The translations under genes were made by a program, and so were the position numbers. Source: an uncultured Clostridia bacterium (GTDB lineage: Bacteria; Bacillota; Clostridia; Christensenellales; UBA1242). From it: a DNA stretch of 7,723 nt. The notes below the pieces were generated by a model. That model ran no database searches, was not told the DNA's origin, and saw only the letters and a list, made by a program, of their open reading frames with translations. Positions 1-6,496 of this stretch are shown here, one piece after another. The number at the start of each line of letters is the position of its first letter. Within the stretch, counting starts at the first letter, position 1. Location of the stretch: contig CAKVNA010000035.1 of the NCBI GenBank assembly GCA_934776915.1, positions 1-7,723 on the forward strand. Direction: 5' to 3'.

Positions 1-27
1 ATTTTTAGACGGAAAATTATTTTAAAT

Positions 28-58
28 TTATCCACATTTTGACGAATTTTGTGGATAA
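28..58. promoter_or_regulatory. Inverted pair of perfect DnaA boxes
   Basis: TTATCCACA at 28-36 on the + strand and its exact reverse complement TGTGGATAA at 50-58 form two head-to-head copies of the consensus DnaA box. They are 13 bases apart, 22 bp centre to centre or about two helical turns. DnaA binds such 9-mers at replication origins and at promoters it regulates. The surrounding 1-221 region has no convincing gene on either strand and turns very AT-rich at about 175-240, upstream of ftsH. Whether this is part of an origin, an edge of the dnaA region, or a DnaA-controlled regulatory site cannot be decided, because the left flank is missing. Confidence 0.6.
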
Positions 59-221
59 GTTTTCGCCCGACTCATAGTTTTTGTGACGGTGAACGGCCTT
101 TCGAGATAATTTCTATATGCTTGACTACAAGCCTTTTGTGTAAATATTGACTTCTTGGTCGTTTAGTCGGAAGAAATTTGAAAAATAAAAAAATTTTTTG
201 CCGAAAATAGGATAAATTTTA

Positions 222-250
222 TTGCTTAAAAAATATTTATATGGTAAACT
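222..250 (+). promoter_or_regulatory. Predicted sigma-A promoter of ftsH
   Basis: TTGCTT (222-227) is followed after 17 bases by TAAACT (245-250), which is preceded by TGG, an extended -10 element. The expected transcription start is about 257, nine bases before the ribosome site at 266-270. This fits the TTG start at 279 and argues against translation starting inside the promoter at 222. The -10 is not a perfect consensus, so this is a prediction from pattern only. Confidence 0.5.
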
Positions 251-265
251 TATCATTGTAAAAAT

Positions 266-270
266 GGAGG
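266..270 (+). promoter_or_regulatory. Ribosome binding site setting the ftsH start
   Basis: GGAGG at 266-270 lies 8 bases before TTG at 279. That is ideal spacing, whereas the in-frame ATG at 264 overlaps the Shine-Dalgarno itself and has none upstream. The site therefore favours the TTG start. Starting at 279 also places the first membrane helix directly after a short basic stretch, as in other FtsH proteins. Confidence 0.7.
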
Positions 271-278
271 AAAATCGA

Positions 279-2675
279 TTGAAAAACAATAAAGTTAGAG
301 GCTGGGTAGTATTTGTGATGTCGCTTCTTGCAATCATTTTGCTTTTTTATCTCACTCAAACTGGCAACCTCGGCACGAAGATATCTATTTCTGGACCTTC
401 AACAGTCCAAAACTCTTTGCAGTCGCTTATCGGTGTTAAGAAAGATACAGACGGCAAATATGTTGCTTCTACAGACCCAGAATACAAGGGAAGCATGATA
501 AAATATATCGCACTTGCAGACAACGGCGTGGGATATGTTATCGCAAAGGATAGCAAGTATTCAAAAGACGGCATAATTGGAAATTGCGACTATTATTTTG
601 AGTATGTTACCGAGTCCGATTATGACGAGGTGAAAGCCATGATTGACGCTTATAATGCGGTGGCAGAAACAAAAACTGAGGAGGGCTGGACGCTTGTTGA
701 GGCATATCCAACTCATGTGTCAAAAACTTCTTGGTGGGAAAGTTTGCTTCCATATTTAAGTGTTATAATTGTAGTAGTTTTAGGTGTTATCCTTATTAGA
801 AGTATTTTGGGCGCGAACCAAAAAAGTTTCAATTTTGGCAAAACTAAAGCCCAGATCGCTCACAATGTAAAGGTCAAATTTTCTGATGTTGCAGGCATTG
901 ACGAGGAAAAAGAGGAACTTCTTGAAATTGTTGAGTTTTTGAAGAACCCACAAAAATTTACTGAACTTGGGGCAAAAATTCCAAAGGGCATTTTGCTTGT
1001 TGGGCAACCTGGAACGGGTAAAACCCTTCTTGCAAAAGCAATCGCCGGCGAGAGCAATGTTCCCTTCTTTTCTATCAGCGGAAGTGACTTTGTGGAAATG
1101 TTTGTTGGCGTTGGTGCTTCTCGTGTGCGTGACCTGTTTGACCAAGCAAAAAAAGAAGCCCCTTGCATTGTTTTCATTGACGAAATTGACGCCGTAGGTA
1201 GGCAGCGTGGCGCTGGACTTGGCGGTGGAAATGACGAAAGAGAGCAAACCCTAAACCAACTTTTGGTGCAAATGGACGGCTTTGAGGGCAACACGGGAAT
1301 TATCGTTATTGCTGCAACAAACAGGGCCGATGTCCTTGACCCAGCACTTTTGAGGCCGGGCAGATTTGATAGGCAAATTTATATCATGCCACCAGATGTC
1401 AAAGGTCGTGAAATGATTTTGAAAATTCACGCCAGAAACAAGCCAATCGATAGTGCGGTTGACTTTAAGAATGTAGCAAGACTTACAAGCGGCTTTACAG
1501 GTGCCGACCTTGAAAACCTCTTGAACGAGGCGGCAATTCTTACAGCAAGAGAAAACAGAAAGGCAATCACAATGACGGACATCACCGAGGGCATAAATAA
1601 GGTTATTATGGGACCTCAAAAACGCAGTCGTGTTGTGACTCAAATTGACAAACGCATAACAGCCTATCACGAAAGCGGACATGCAATAGTCGGCAAAGTG
1701 CTTGAACATTGTGATGTGGTGCAAGAAGTGTCAATTATCGCTCGAGGCATGGCAGCGGGCTACACAATCAGTCGCCCAGACAATGACGAAAGCCACATGT
1801 CCTACAACAAACTCATAGACAACATAACAATGATGCTTGGCGGCAGAGCAGCGGAAGAAATTATGGTCAAAGACATTTCAACTGGTGCTTCAAACGACAT
1901 TGAGCGTGCCACAAAACTTGCCAGAAAAATGGTCACTGAATGGGGTATGAGCACAAAGCTTGGCACAGTGAATCTTGGCTCTAGCAGCGAAATTTTCCTT
2001 GGCAGAGACTATCAAACACAAGTAAATTACAGCGAAAAAACGGCTGCAGAAATTGACAGCGAAGTGAAATCTATCCTTGATTTCTGCTACAACAGAGCAA
2101 AAGACATCATAACAAAACACGCAAAACAAATGAACACTATGGTGGAAATTTTGCTTGAAAAAGAAACAATTTATTTTGGCGAAGTTGAAATGATTATGAA
2201 GGGGAAAACAACAAAACAAATTCTTCTTCAAATGGAACAAGACGCCATAAGAAACAAGGAACGCATTGAAATTGAGCGAGCAGAAGCCGACCTTGAGCGA
2301 GTGAAAAAAGAGCAGTCAATCAGAATTAAAACTGCAGAAGCCTTGAAAAAGGGCGGCGTGCTGTCGGCTGAGGAAATTGAAAAAGTTAAAGCGGACTCTG
2401 AAAGCATAATTGCAAACTGCGAAAAGAAAGTTCAAGAATTGAAGGCAAAACTTGCTGAAAAATCTGATAAGCCAGAACATGCAAAGAAAAAACCAGCAAA
2501 TCTCGCGGAAAATGGCGAAAAACTTCATGCAGCGAAACCAAGAAAAACGGCTTCAAAATCTGCAAAAACCCATAAGACAGAGGGAAAGGCAGAAGAAAAG
2601 ACGGAAGAAAAACTTGAAGTGAAAGCGGAAGATAAGCCTTCTGGTGACACAAAATCTGACGAAGGGAAAAACTAA
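279..2675 (+). CDS. ftsH: ATP-dependent zinc metalloprotease FtsH, with extended C-terminal tail
   Basis: FtsH is a membrane-anchored hexameric AAA+ protease that extracts and degrades misfolded membrane proteins and some regulatory proteins. With the TTG start it has 798 residues. The order is: membrane helix about 9-25; extracytoplasmic domain about 30-150; second helix about 156-173; AAA+ domain with Walker A GQPGTGKT (242-249), pore-loop FVG (275-277), Walker B IVFIDEID (297-304) and the second region of homology ending GRFDR (about 347-365); then the protease domain with zinc motif HESGH (464-468) and the likely third ligand Asp540. All catalytic residues are intact. Walker A has Gln where E. 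coli FtsH has Pro. From about residue 652 a tail of some 147 residues, first coiled-coil-like and then Lys/Glu/Ala-rich, makes it about 150 longer than the E. coli or Bacillus enzyme. A membrane-protein gene follows 73 bases downstream with no terminator between, suggesting an operon. The identity is certain; the start is probable. Confidence 0.97.
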   Translation: MKNNKVRGWVVFVMSLLAIILLFYLTQTGNLGTKISISGPSTVQNSLQSLIGVKKDTDGKYVASTDPEYKGSMIKYIALADNGVGYVIAKDSKYSKDGIIGNCDYYFEYVTESDYDEVKAMIDAYNAVAETKTEEGWTLVEAYPTHVSKTSWWESLLPYLSVIIVVVLGVILIRSILGANQKSFNFGKTKAQIAHNVKVKFSDVAGIDEEKEELLEIVEFLKNPQKFTELGAKIPKGILLVGQPGTGKTLLAKAIAGESNVPFFSISGSDFVEMFVGVGASRVRDLFDQAKKEAPCIVFIDEIDAVGRQRGAGLGGGNDEREQTLNQLLVQMDGFEGNTGIIVIAATNRADVLDPALLRPGRFDRQIYIMPPDVKGREMILKIHARNKPIDSAVDFKNVARLTSGFTGADLENLLNEAAILTARENRKAITMTDITEGINKVIMGPQKRSRVVTQIDKRITAYHESGHAIVGKVLEHCDVVQEVSIIARGMAAGYTISRPDNDESHMSYNKLIDNITMMLGGRAAEEIMVKDISTGASNDIERATKLARKMVTEWGMSTKLGTVNLGSSSEIFLGRDYQTQVNYSEKTAAEIDSEVKSILDFCYNRAKDIITKHAKQMNTMVEILLEKETIYFGEVEMIMKGKTTKQILLQMEQDAIRNKERIEIERAEADLERVKKEQSIRIKTAEALKKGGVLSAEEIEKVKADSESIIANCEKKVQELKAKLAEKSDKPEHAKKKPANLAENGEKLHAAKPRKTASKSAKTHKTEGKAEEKTEEKLEVKAEDKPSGDTKSDEGKN

Positions 2676-2748
2676 GAAACTTCAAACATTTTTGATAGAA
2701 AAAATAAAAATAGGCAAACATTAAACAAACGAAAAAAGGAAACAAAAA

Positions 2749-3384
2749 ATGGATAAGGTTAAGAAGATTATCATAATATCAGTGGTGGGCGGACTTGTTG
2801 CGCTTGTTGCACTTGCGACACTAATTTTGGCACTTGTTCCAGTCAACAAAAACACAACTATTGAAACGCCAAACGCAATTTATATCACCAACCAAAACAC
2901 AAAGGAATATGGCGGATATTGTGCCTACGACAACATAAAAGACACCACCTCAAACGGCACTCGCATGCTAAACGAATTTATGACAGCATTCAACCAAGGC
3001 TTCGAGCAAAAAGCACTTGTTTCACTCTTTAATGGTCAAATGAACGAGGGCTTTGAAACGGGTTATGTTGATGTTGCGGGTTCGTCTGAGAGAATTTCCA
3101 AAAACTACGACTCCACCGAAAAATTTACTGTGATTTTTGAATACAACCAAACCAAAACAATTACAGTTGAAAGCCGTGGACTTTCGTTTGAATACAAATA
3201 TCTTTTCTTTGAAGTTACAAAAACAGAAGGCAGAGAACTTGTAACCTTTGGCGTTATGAAAGATAGTTATTCCATGGACGGCTCCTACAGCAACCTTTCA
3301 TACAAATATTATTACACAGCAAAAGTCAACCTCAGCGGACTTTACAAATATATCTGCACCATTCCATCATTCGCAACAAAATAA
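2749..3384 (+). CDS. Single-pass membrane protein of unknown function
   Basis: I do not recognise a family for this 211-residue protein. A basic start (MDKVKK) is followed by a hydrophobic helix at about 7-31 with no signal-peptidase site or lipobox cysteine, so it probably stays anchored with residues 32-211 outside the cell. The outer part is polar, rich in Asn, Thr, Tyr and Phe, and in its second half looks strand-rich, with alternating aromatic residues such as SFEYKYLFFEV. It has a single Cys in the middle and one near the end. The ATG has an AAAAGGA ribosome site 8 bases upstream. It lies 73 bases after ftsH with no visible promoter or terminator between, and a terminator follows right after its stop, so it is probably co-transcribed with ftsH. 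A role linked to FtsH or the envelope is only a guess from context. Confidence 0.85.
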   Translation: MDKVKKIIIISVVGGLVALVALATLILALVPVNKNTTIETPNAIYITNQNTKEYGGYCAYDNIKDTTSNGTRMLNEFMTAFNQGFEQKALVSLFNGQMNEGFETGYVDVAGSSERISKNYDSTEKFTVIFEYNQTKTITVESRGLSFEYKYLFFEVTKTEGRELVTFGVMKDSYSMDGSYSNLSYKYYYTAKVNLSGLYKYICTIPSFATK

Positions 3385-3386
3385 TA

Positions 3387-3411
3387 GCAAAACTCCCATG
3401 TGGAGTTTTTT
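3387..3411 (+). terminator. Rho-independent terminator after the ftsH unit
   Basis: An 8-bp stem, AAAACTCC (3389-3396) with GGAGTTTT (3402-3409), has a 5-base loop CATGT and runs into a six-T tract (3406-3411). It begins 2 bases after the stop of the unknown membrane protein gene. The ribosome site of the next gene (AAAGGAG, 3414-3420) starts just beyond it, so readthrough would be needed to express that gene unless it has a hidden promoter upstream. Confidence 0.75.
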
Positions 3412-3428
3412 GCAAAGGAGAAACTGAA

Positions 3429-4271
3429 ATGCAAAAGAAAAACTTTTTGCTAAAAATGTTTTTGTTTATTTGTGTAGCGGCGGTGGCAATTTTTGTTGGA
3501 GGTTGCTCGCATACGCACACCGCCAGCACCGATTGGGGCGCAACTTCAGCCGAACACTTCCACATCTGCACCAAACCAAATTGCTCAGAAATTATGGATG
3601 TGGGCGAACATGAATTTGGCGAATTTTCAACCTATCAAGCACCAACTTGCACAAAATCTGGCTCAAAAAGCAGAGAATGTTCTGTCTGTGGCTACACAAA
3701 CTGGGTCACCATAAACCCATTGGGACACAATTTTGGCACAAGTCAAGATGTAAAATTTGAATTCAAAAAGGACCAAACAACCACTGGCGAAAATTATTGG
3801 ACTTGCACCGCAACACGAAACTGCATTCGTTGCGAGGAGTTTGAAACAGAAACAATCTCGACTTTAAGCGGCAAACTTACTGCAAGGGAAATTTTTGAAT
3901 ATGGCTGTGGACAAGACGAAGTGGCAACTTTCACCAATCCACAATTTAAAAATGCCGCCTTTAATCAAGCATTCGCCGCTCAAAACATTCGTGATGTTGT
4001 AACCAAAAAACACACACAAGAGCACAACTTTAATTATGATAACATTACATACACATGGGCCGCAGACTACTCATATTGTGTTGCGTCAGTCACTTGCCAA
4101 AATGCAAACTGCGGCGTCAAAGTGGAAGAAGACTCTGTGTCTGTGGCAAAAGATTATCATGCAGCAACATGCACAAGCGGAGATTATACAATATACACTG
4201 CAACATTCGCTTCAGCACTTTTCCCACAAAAACAAATAATTGTTCATGGCGAAAATGGGCCAACGGAATAA
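3429..4271 (+). CDS. Cys/His-rich repeat surface lipoprotein
   Basis: This 280-residue protein has a basic start, a hydrophobic helix (about 6-22) and a lipobox VGGC with the lipidated Cys at 26, so it should be a lipoprotein on the outer face of the membrane. The mature part is built of short Cys/His-rich repeats. Residues 28-62 follow the pattern HxH...W...HxHxC...C...HxF. Residues 61-102 follow HEF...PTCTKSG...RECSVCG...PLGHNF. Residues about 106-201 and 203-272 are two longer related units, each with a W-containing start, C...C..C, and an ATFxxxxF ending. Such repeats are frequent in surface proteins of gut Firmicutes; their function is unknown and the clustered Cys/His could bind metal, which is inference. 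The start has AAAGGAG 8 bases upstream. No promoter is evident in the 44 bases separating it from the previous gene, where a terminator lies. No strong terminator follows the stop. Confidence 0.88.
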   Translation: MQKKNFLLKMFLFICVAAVAIFVGGCSHTHTASTDWGATSAEHFHICTKPNCSEIMDVGEHEFGEFSTYQAPTCTKSGSKSRECSVCGYTNWVTINPLGHNFGTSQDVKFEFKKDQTTTGENYWTCTATRNCIRCEEFETETISTLSGKLTAREIFEYGCGQDEVATFTNPQFKNAAFNQAFAAQNIRDVVTKKHTQEHNFNYDNITYTWAADYSYCVASVTCQNANCGVKVEEDSVSVAKDYHAATCTSGDYTIYTATFASALFPQKQIIVHGENGPTE

Positions 4272-4293
4272 ACAAAATAATATTGTAGTTTTT

Positions 4294-4323
4294 ATAAAAT
4301 CTGTATGAATAATTTGATTTTAT
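4294..4323. repeat. Inverted repeat across the -35 of the signal peptidase promoter
   Basis: ATAAAATC (4294-4301) and GATTTTAT (4316-4323) are perfect 8-base inverted arms with a 14-base spacer. The right arm overlaps the predicted -35 (4314-4319). It may be an operator or a weak terminator for the upstream lipoprotein gene; in such AT-rich DNA chance is also possible. Confidence 0.35.
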
Positions 4324-4342
4324 TAAGAATTTGAATTATACT
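4314..4342 (+). promoter_or_regulatory. Predicted sigma-A promoter of the signal peptidase gene (leaderless)
   Basis: TTGATT (4314-4319) and TATACT (4337-4342) are separated by exactly 17 bases. Transcription would begin at about 4349-4351, which is the ATG at 4350. There is no Shine-Dalgarno upstream of that ATG and an in-frame TGA stop lies at 4332-4334, so no earlier start is possible. Together these support a leaderless mRNA. Confidence 0.6.
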
Positions 4343-4349
4343 TATATAT

Positions 4350-5075
4350 ATGAAGTTCAAAAAATATAAACTAGAGAAATTAAATAAAAAATATAAAGAC
4401 AAATACGCCATTTGGGACAAACTCGCCCTATTTTTTGTGTCTTTTATTATTACTTTTGTCATTGCCCTAAGTGCGTTTTACATTGTTTTTTATCAGTCTG
4501 ATGTTATAGGTCCCTCTATGCAGCCAACTTACAATGTTTTGGCACCAGATATAGATGACGACAACGAAATTAAAGCAAGCCCCTATCGTGACCACATAAT
4601 CGTTTCCCGCTTCAGAAAACCAACAAACGGCGACATTGCAATAGTGGAACTTACTTCTCAAACAATTATCAAACGAGTTTTGGCAACGGGCGGACAAACT
4701 TTGCTCCTTAAGAAAAACATTGATGACGACTATTATAGTTTCTATCGTGACGGAACAAAACTTGAAGAAGATTATATAAAAGACCCCGCCGCAATGAACG
4801 AAAGATATATGCGAAACTTCGCTAGCAGTGCGGGAAGTGGCATTTATAGATATGTAACTTTAAGGCAAGACGAGTTTGGAAATGACATGATAGAAATATA
4901 TGTGCCACAAGGATATTATTATGTTGCTGGTGACAACAGAGCAAACAGTTATGACAGCAAAGACCTAGGACTTATTGAAGCGTCAAAACTTCGTGGAACA
5001 GTTGTTCTGCACTATGCCTACAATGACTCTTTAATTGCAGTTGCTTTCCGTGCAGTCGTTGCACTATTTAAATAA
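4350..5075 (+). CDS. lepB: Type I signal peptidase (S26 family)
   Basis: Signal peptidase I cleaves signal peptides from secreted proteins at the outer face of the membrane, using a Ser/Lys dyad. The 241-residue protein has a Lys-rich cytoplasmic start (1-24), one membrane helix (about 25-48), and the catalytic serine in GPSMQPT (Ser56). The general-base lysine is in IIKRVLATGG (Lys108). The late conserved box is GDNRANSYDSKDLG (194-207). An acidic insertion (about 66-75) and a loop at about 123-180 separate these boxes. The C-terminus (about 226-240) is hydrophobic and could be a short second membrane segment or an amphipathic anchor. Only one in-frame ATG lies before the catalytic Ser, so the start is firm, yet it has no ribosome site. 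It is transcribed from its own promoter. It could process the secreted protein encoded at the right end of the window, as for any exported protein. The family assignment is certain; the symbol is generic (sipS is used in Bacillus). Confidence 0.96.
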   Translation: MKFKKYKLEKLNKKYKDKYAIWDKLALFFVSFIITFVIALSAFYIVFYQSDVIGPSMQPTYNVLAPDIDDDNEIKASPYRDHIIVSRFRKPTNGDIAIVELTSQTIIKRVLATGGQTLLLKKNIDDDYYSFYRDGTKLEEDYIKDPAAMNERYMRNFASSAGSGIYRYVTLRQDEFGNDMIEIYVPQGYYYVAGDNRANSYDSKDLGLIEASKLRGTVVLHYAYNDSLIAVAFRAVVALFK

Positions 5076-5169
5076 CACACTCCGCATATAATCAAGTTTT
5101 TAGCAATTATCTTTAATTGAAAAATGTAGCGAGTTTTCGTGTAATATTTTGTAGAAAAATGTTTTTTTG

Positions 5170-5205
5170 TGTCAAATTTGACAATTTGTATCAATAATTT
5201 GACAA
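5170..5205. promoter_or_regulatory. Palindrome and direct repeat before degV, operator candidate
   Basis: TGTCAAATTTGACA (5170-5183) is a perfect 14-bp palindrome. Its half AATTTGACAA (5175-5184) recurs at 5196-5205, 21 bp on, or two helical turns, and there overlaps the predicted -35 (5199-5204). Two or three appropriately phased copies of one half-site next to a promoter resemble a transcription-factor operator. No known regulator consensus was recognised. Confidence 0.5.
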
Positions 5206-5227
5206 AAAATTTTATATGTGTTAATAA
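5199..5227 (+). promoter_or_regulatory. Predicted sigma-A promoter of degV
   Basis: TTGACA (5199-5204), a perfect -35, is followed after 17 bases by TAATAA (5222-5227). TGT directly precedes it, giving an extended -10. The expected start is about 5234, leaving a leader of about 16 bases that includes the GGAG ribosome site at 5240-5243. Confidence 0.7.
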
Positions 5228-5249
5228 TTATTTGTATATGGAGAAGAAT

Positions 5250-6119
5250 ATGTCAAACAAAATTCAAATTACAGCAGATAGCACAATAGATCTCACCCCC
5301 GAACTTTATGAAAGATTTAATATAAAGGTTATCCCGTTTGTGGTGACTTTGGGCGAGGAAACATATTATGACGGAGTGAACATAACTCCAAAGGACATTT
5401 TCGCTTATTTTGCAAAAACTGGTGACCTTCCAAAAACTGGAGCAAGAAGCCCAGAAGATTTTGCAGAATTCTTTAAAAAATACACCGATGAGGGCTATGA
5501 AGTGGTGCATATTGGCATTGGTTCAGAACTTTCTTCTGGCTATGCAAATGCAGAAGTGGCGGCAAAAGAAAACCCACATGTCCATTTGGTGGACAGCAGA
5601 ACTCTGTCTTCTGGAAGCGGTCTTCTTGCCATGTATGCAAGTGAACTTGCGGCGTCTAACAAATATACTGTTGAGGAAATTGTTAAAAAAGTTAGTGAGC
5701 GAGCCTATCACGGGCAATCGTCATTTATTGTTGAAAAGTTAAAGTTTTTGTATAAGGGCGGCAGATGTAGCATGCTCAGTATGCTTGGGGCAAATCTTAT
5801 GAGAATTAAACCTTGCATAAGAGTTGTTGACGGCAAAAACAGAGTGGGCAAGAAATATATGGGCAATATGGATAGTTGCGTCAGAAAATATATGGAAGAC
5901 ACCCTCCAAACTTTCAACACACCCGACCACACAAGAGTTATGATAACCTATCCTTCAATGACTGACGCCATGAGAAAGGCAGTGGAAGAAGTGCTTGCAA
6001 AATACGGCAAGTTTAAAGAAATTTTATACACCCAAGCGGGAAGCGTCATTTCCTCTCACTGTGGCGAAAACACTGTTGGAATTTTGTATCTCAATGACGG
6101 TGACGAAGGGCACTATTGA
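5250..6119 (+). CDS. DegV family fatty-acid-binding protein
   Basis: DegV/FakB-type proteins bind a fatty acid between two domains; some present it to the FakA kinase for phospholipid synthesis. The 289-residue length is typical. Family motifs in order are: ADST near the N-terminus (9-12); KTGARSPEDF (62-71), matching the usual T-S/G-x-x-S-P; GSELSSGYANA (91-101); VDSRTLSSGSGLL (114-126); the KFLYKGGR loop and LGANLMRIKPCI (165-190); and AGSVISSHCGENTVGILY (263-280), with the conserved His-Cys-Gly. The ATG at 5250 has GGAG 6 bases upstream and sits just behind a good promoter. An in-frame ATG at 5238 and a GTG at 5169 are earlier but lack a ribosome site, and 5169 lies upstream of the promoter. 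No fakA is visible nearby, so the lipid role is taken from the family. It is probably monocistronic. Confidence 0.95.
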   Translation: MSNKIQITADSTIDLTPELYERFNIKVIPFVVTLGEETYYDGVNITPKDIFAYFAKTGDLPKTGARSPEDFAEFFKKYTDEGYEVVHIGIGSELSSGYANAEVAAKENPHVHLVDSRTLSSGSGLLAMYASELAASNKYTVEEIVKKVSERAYHGQSSFIVEKLKFLYKGGRCSMLSMLGANLMRIKPCIRVVDGKNRVGKKYMGNMDSCVRKYMEDTLQTFNTPDHTRVMITYPSMTDAMRKAVEEVLAKYGKFKEILYTQAGSVISSHCGENTVGILYLNDGDEGHY

Positions 6120-6211
6120 GATATTATTTCAAATTTCATAAGATTTTGATAAAAATTGCATTTAAGAAAAATTTATTTGATAAATAATTCATATCGCAAT
6201 AAAAAAATGAG

Positions 6212-6296
6212 TTGCAATAGAAAGTAACTAAATTATAGAATATTAAGCATATAAATTCCCCAAAAGGTGCTTTGTGAGTGCAGTTTGGGGTTTTTT
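6212..6296 (+). ncRNA. Possible short terminated transcript (weak candidate)
   Basis: TTGCAA (6212-6217) and TATAGA (6234-6239) are 16 bases apart and could start a transcript at about 6246 that ends at the terminator at 6258-6296, about 50 bases in all. It could equally be the end of a long degV 3' untranslated region with a chance promoter. No known RNA family was recognised. Confidence 0.2.
6258..6296 (+). terminator. Rho-independent terminator downstream of degV
   Basis: CCCCAAA (6258-6264) pairs with TTTGGGG (6284-6290), and an inner TGC/GCA (6068-type spacing, 6268-6270 with 6280-6282) adds a short extension. Six T residues follow (6291-6296). It lies about 140 bases after the degV stop, so either the degV mRNA has a long 3' tail or another transcript ends here. 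Confidence 0.75.
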
Positions 6297-6443
6297 GTTG
6301 ACTTTCGGGTTTAAAATGTAAATTTAAGGCAAAAATTGGGCTGAGAAAGGCTACATTTAGCATAGAATGGGGCAAAACTAGCAATATTTGTGTTAAAAAA
6401 TAAAAAAAAATGCGAAAAAATGTTAGGAAATAACGAGAAAATG

Positions 6444-6452
6444 TGCTATATT
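6444..6452 (+). promoter_or_regulatory. Predicted extended -10 promoter of hup
   Basis: TGCTATATT (6444-6452) is an extended -10 element. The -35 region (about 6423-6429, TTAGGAA) is poor, as is usual when TGn is present. The expected start is about 6459, giving a leader of about 38 bases. A short inverted repeat AAGGT-A-ACCTT (6453-6463) spans the predicted start, and TTAAGG occurs at 6451-6456 and 6464-6469. Confidence 0.5.
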
Positions 6453-6496
6453 AAGGTAACCTTTTAAGGAATATTTTGAAAACAAGGAGAAAAATT

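Larger units (their letters stand above)
6120..6496. other. Gene-free intergenic region between degV and hup
   Basis: No supportable protein gene lies in these 377 bases on either strand. It is AT-rich, with a weak promoter-like pair at 6212-6239, a strong terminator at 6258-6296, and the hup promoter near its right end. From about 6300 to 6440 I see no recognisable element beyond A-rich tracts at 6395-6420. Confidence 0.7.

Noticed and set aside
121..168. Leader structure from GACTA/TAGTC and CAAG/CTTG arms upstream of ftsH
   Set aside because: It lies before the predicted promoter at 222-250, the arms are short and separated by a large bulge, and no second promoter upstream is convincing.
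222..278. Earlier starts for ftsH at TTG 222 or ATG 264
   Set aside because: 222 lies in the predicted promoter with no ribosome site; 264 overlaps the GGAGG that fits the TTG at 279.
780..1724. Minus-strand open frames of 155 and 157 codons inside ftsH
   Set aside because: They lie opposite the conserved AAA+ and protease coding region, have no ribosome sites and show no recognisable protein; they are shadows of ftsH.
2386..2745. Minus-strand open frame of 119 codons opposite the ftsH tail
   Set aside because: It is the complement of a Lys/Glu-rich coding stretch, giving a Phe/Leu/Ser-rich product typical of an antisense shadow.
5097..5124. AT-only hairpin after the signal peptidase gene as a terminator
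   Set aside because: CAATTA/TAATTG plus T5/A5 with an AG bulge is weak and has no T tract after it on the + strand.
5169..5249. Upstream GTG (5169) or ATG (5238) start for degV
   Set aside because: 5169 precedes the predicted promoter; 5238 has no ribosome site and its own bases form part of the GGAG used by the ATG at 5250.
6136..6384. Minus-strand open frame of 82 codons between degV and hup
   Set aside because: It runs through the + strand terminator hairpin, has no ribosome site and low-complexity hydrophobic content.
6476..6496. TTG start at 6476 for hup
   Set aside because: It would add seven residues not found in HU proteins and has no ribosome site, while ATG 6497 has AAGGAG at ideal spacing.
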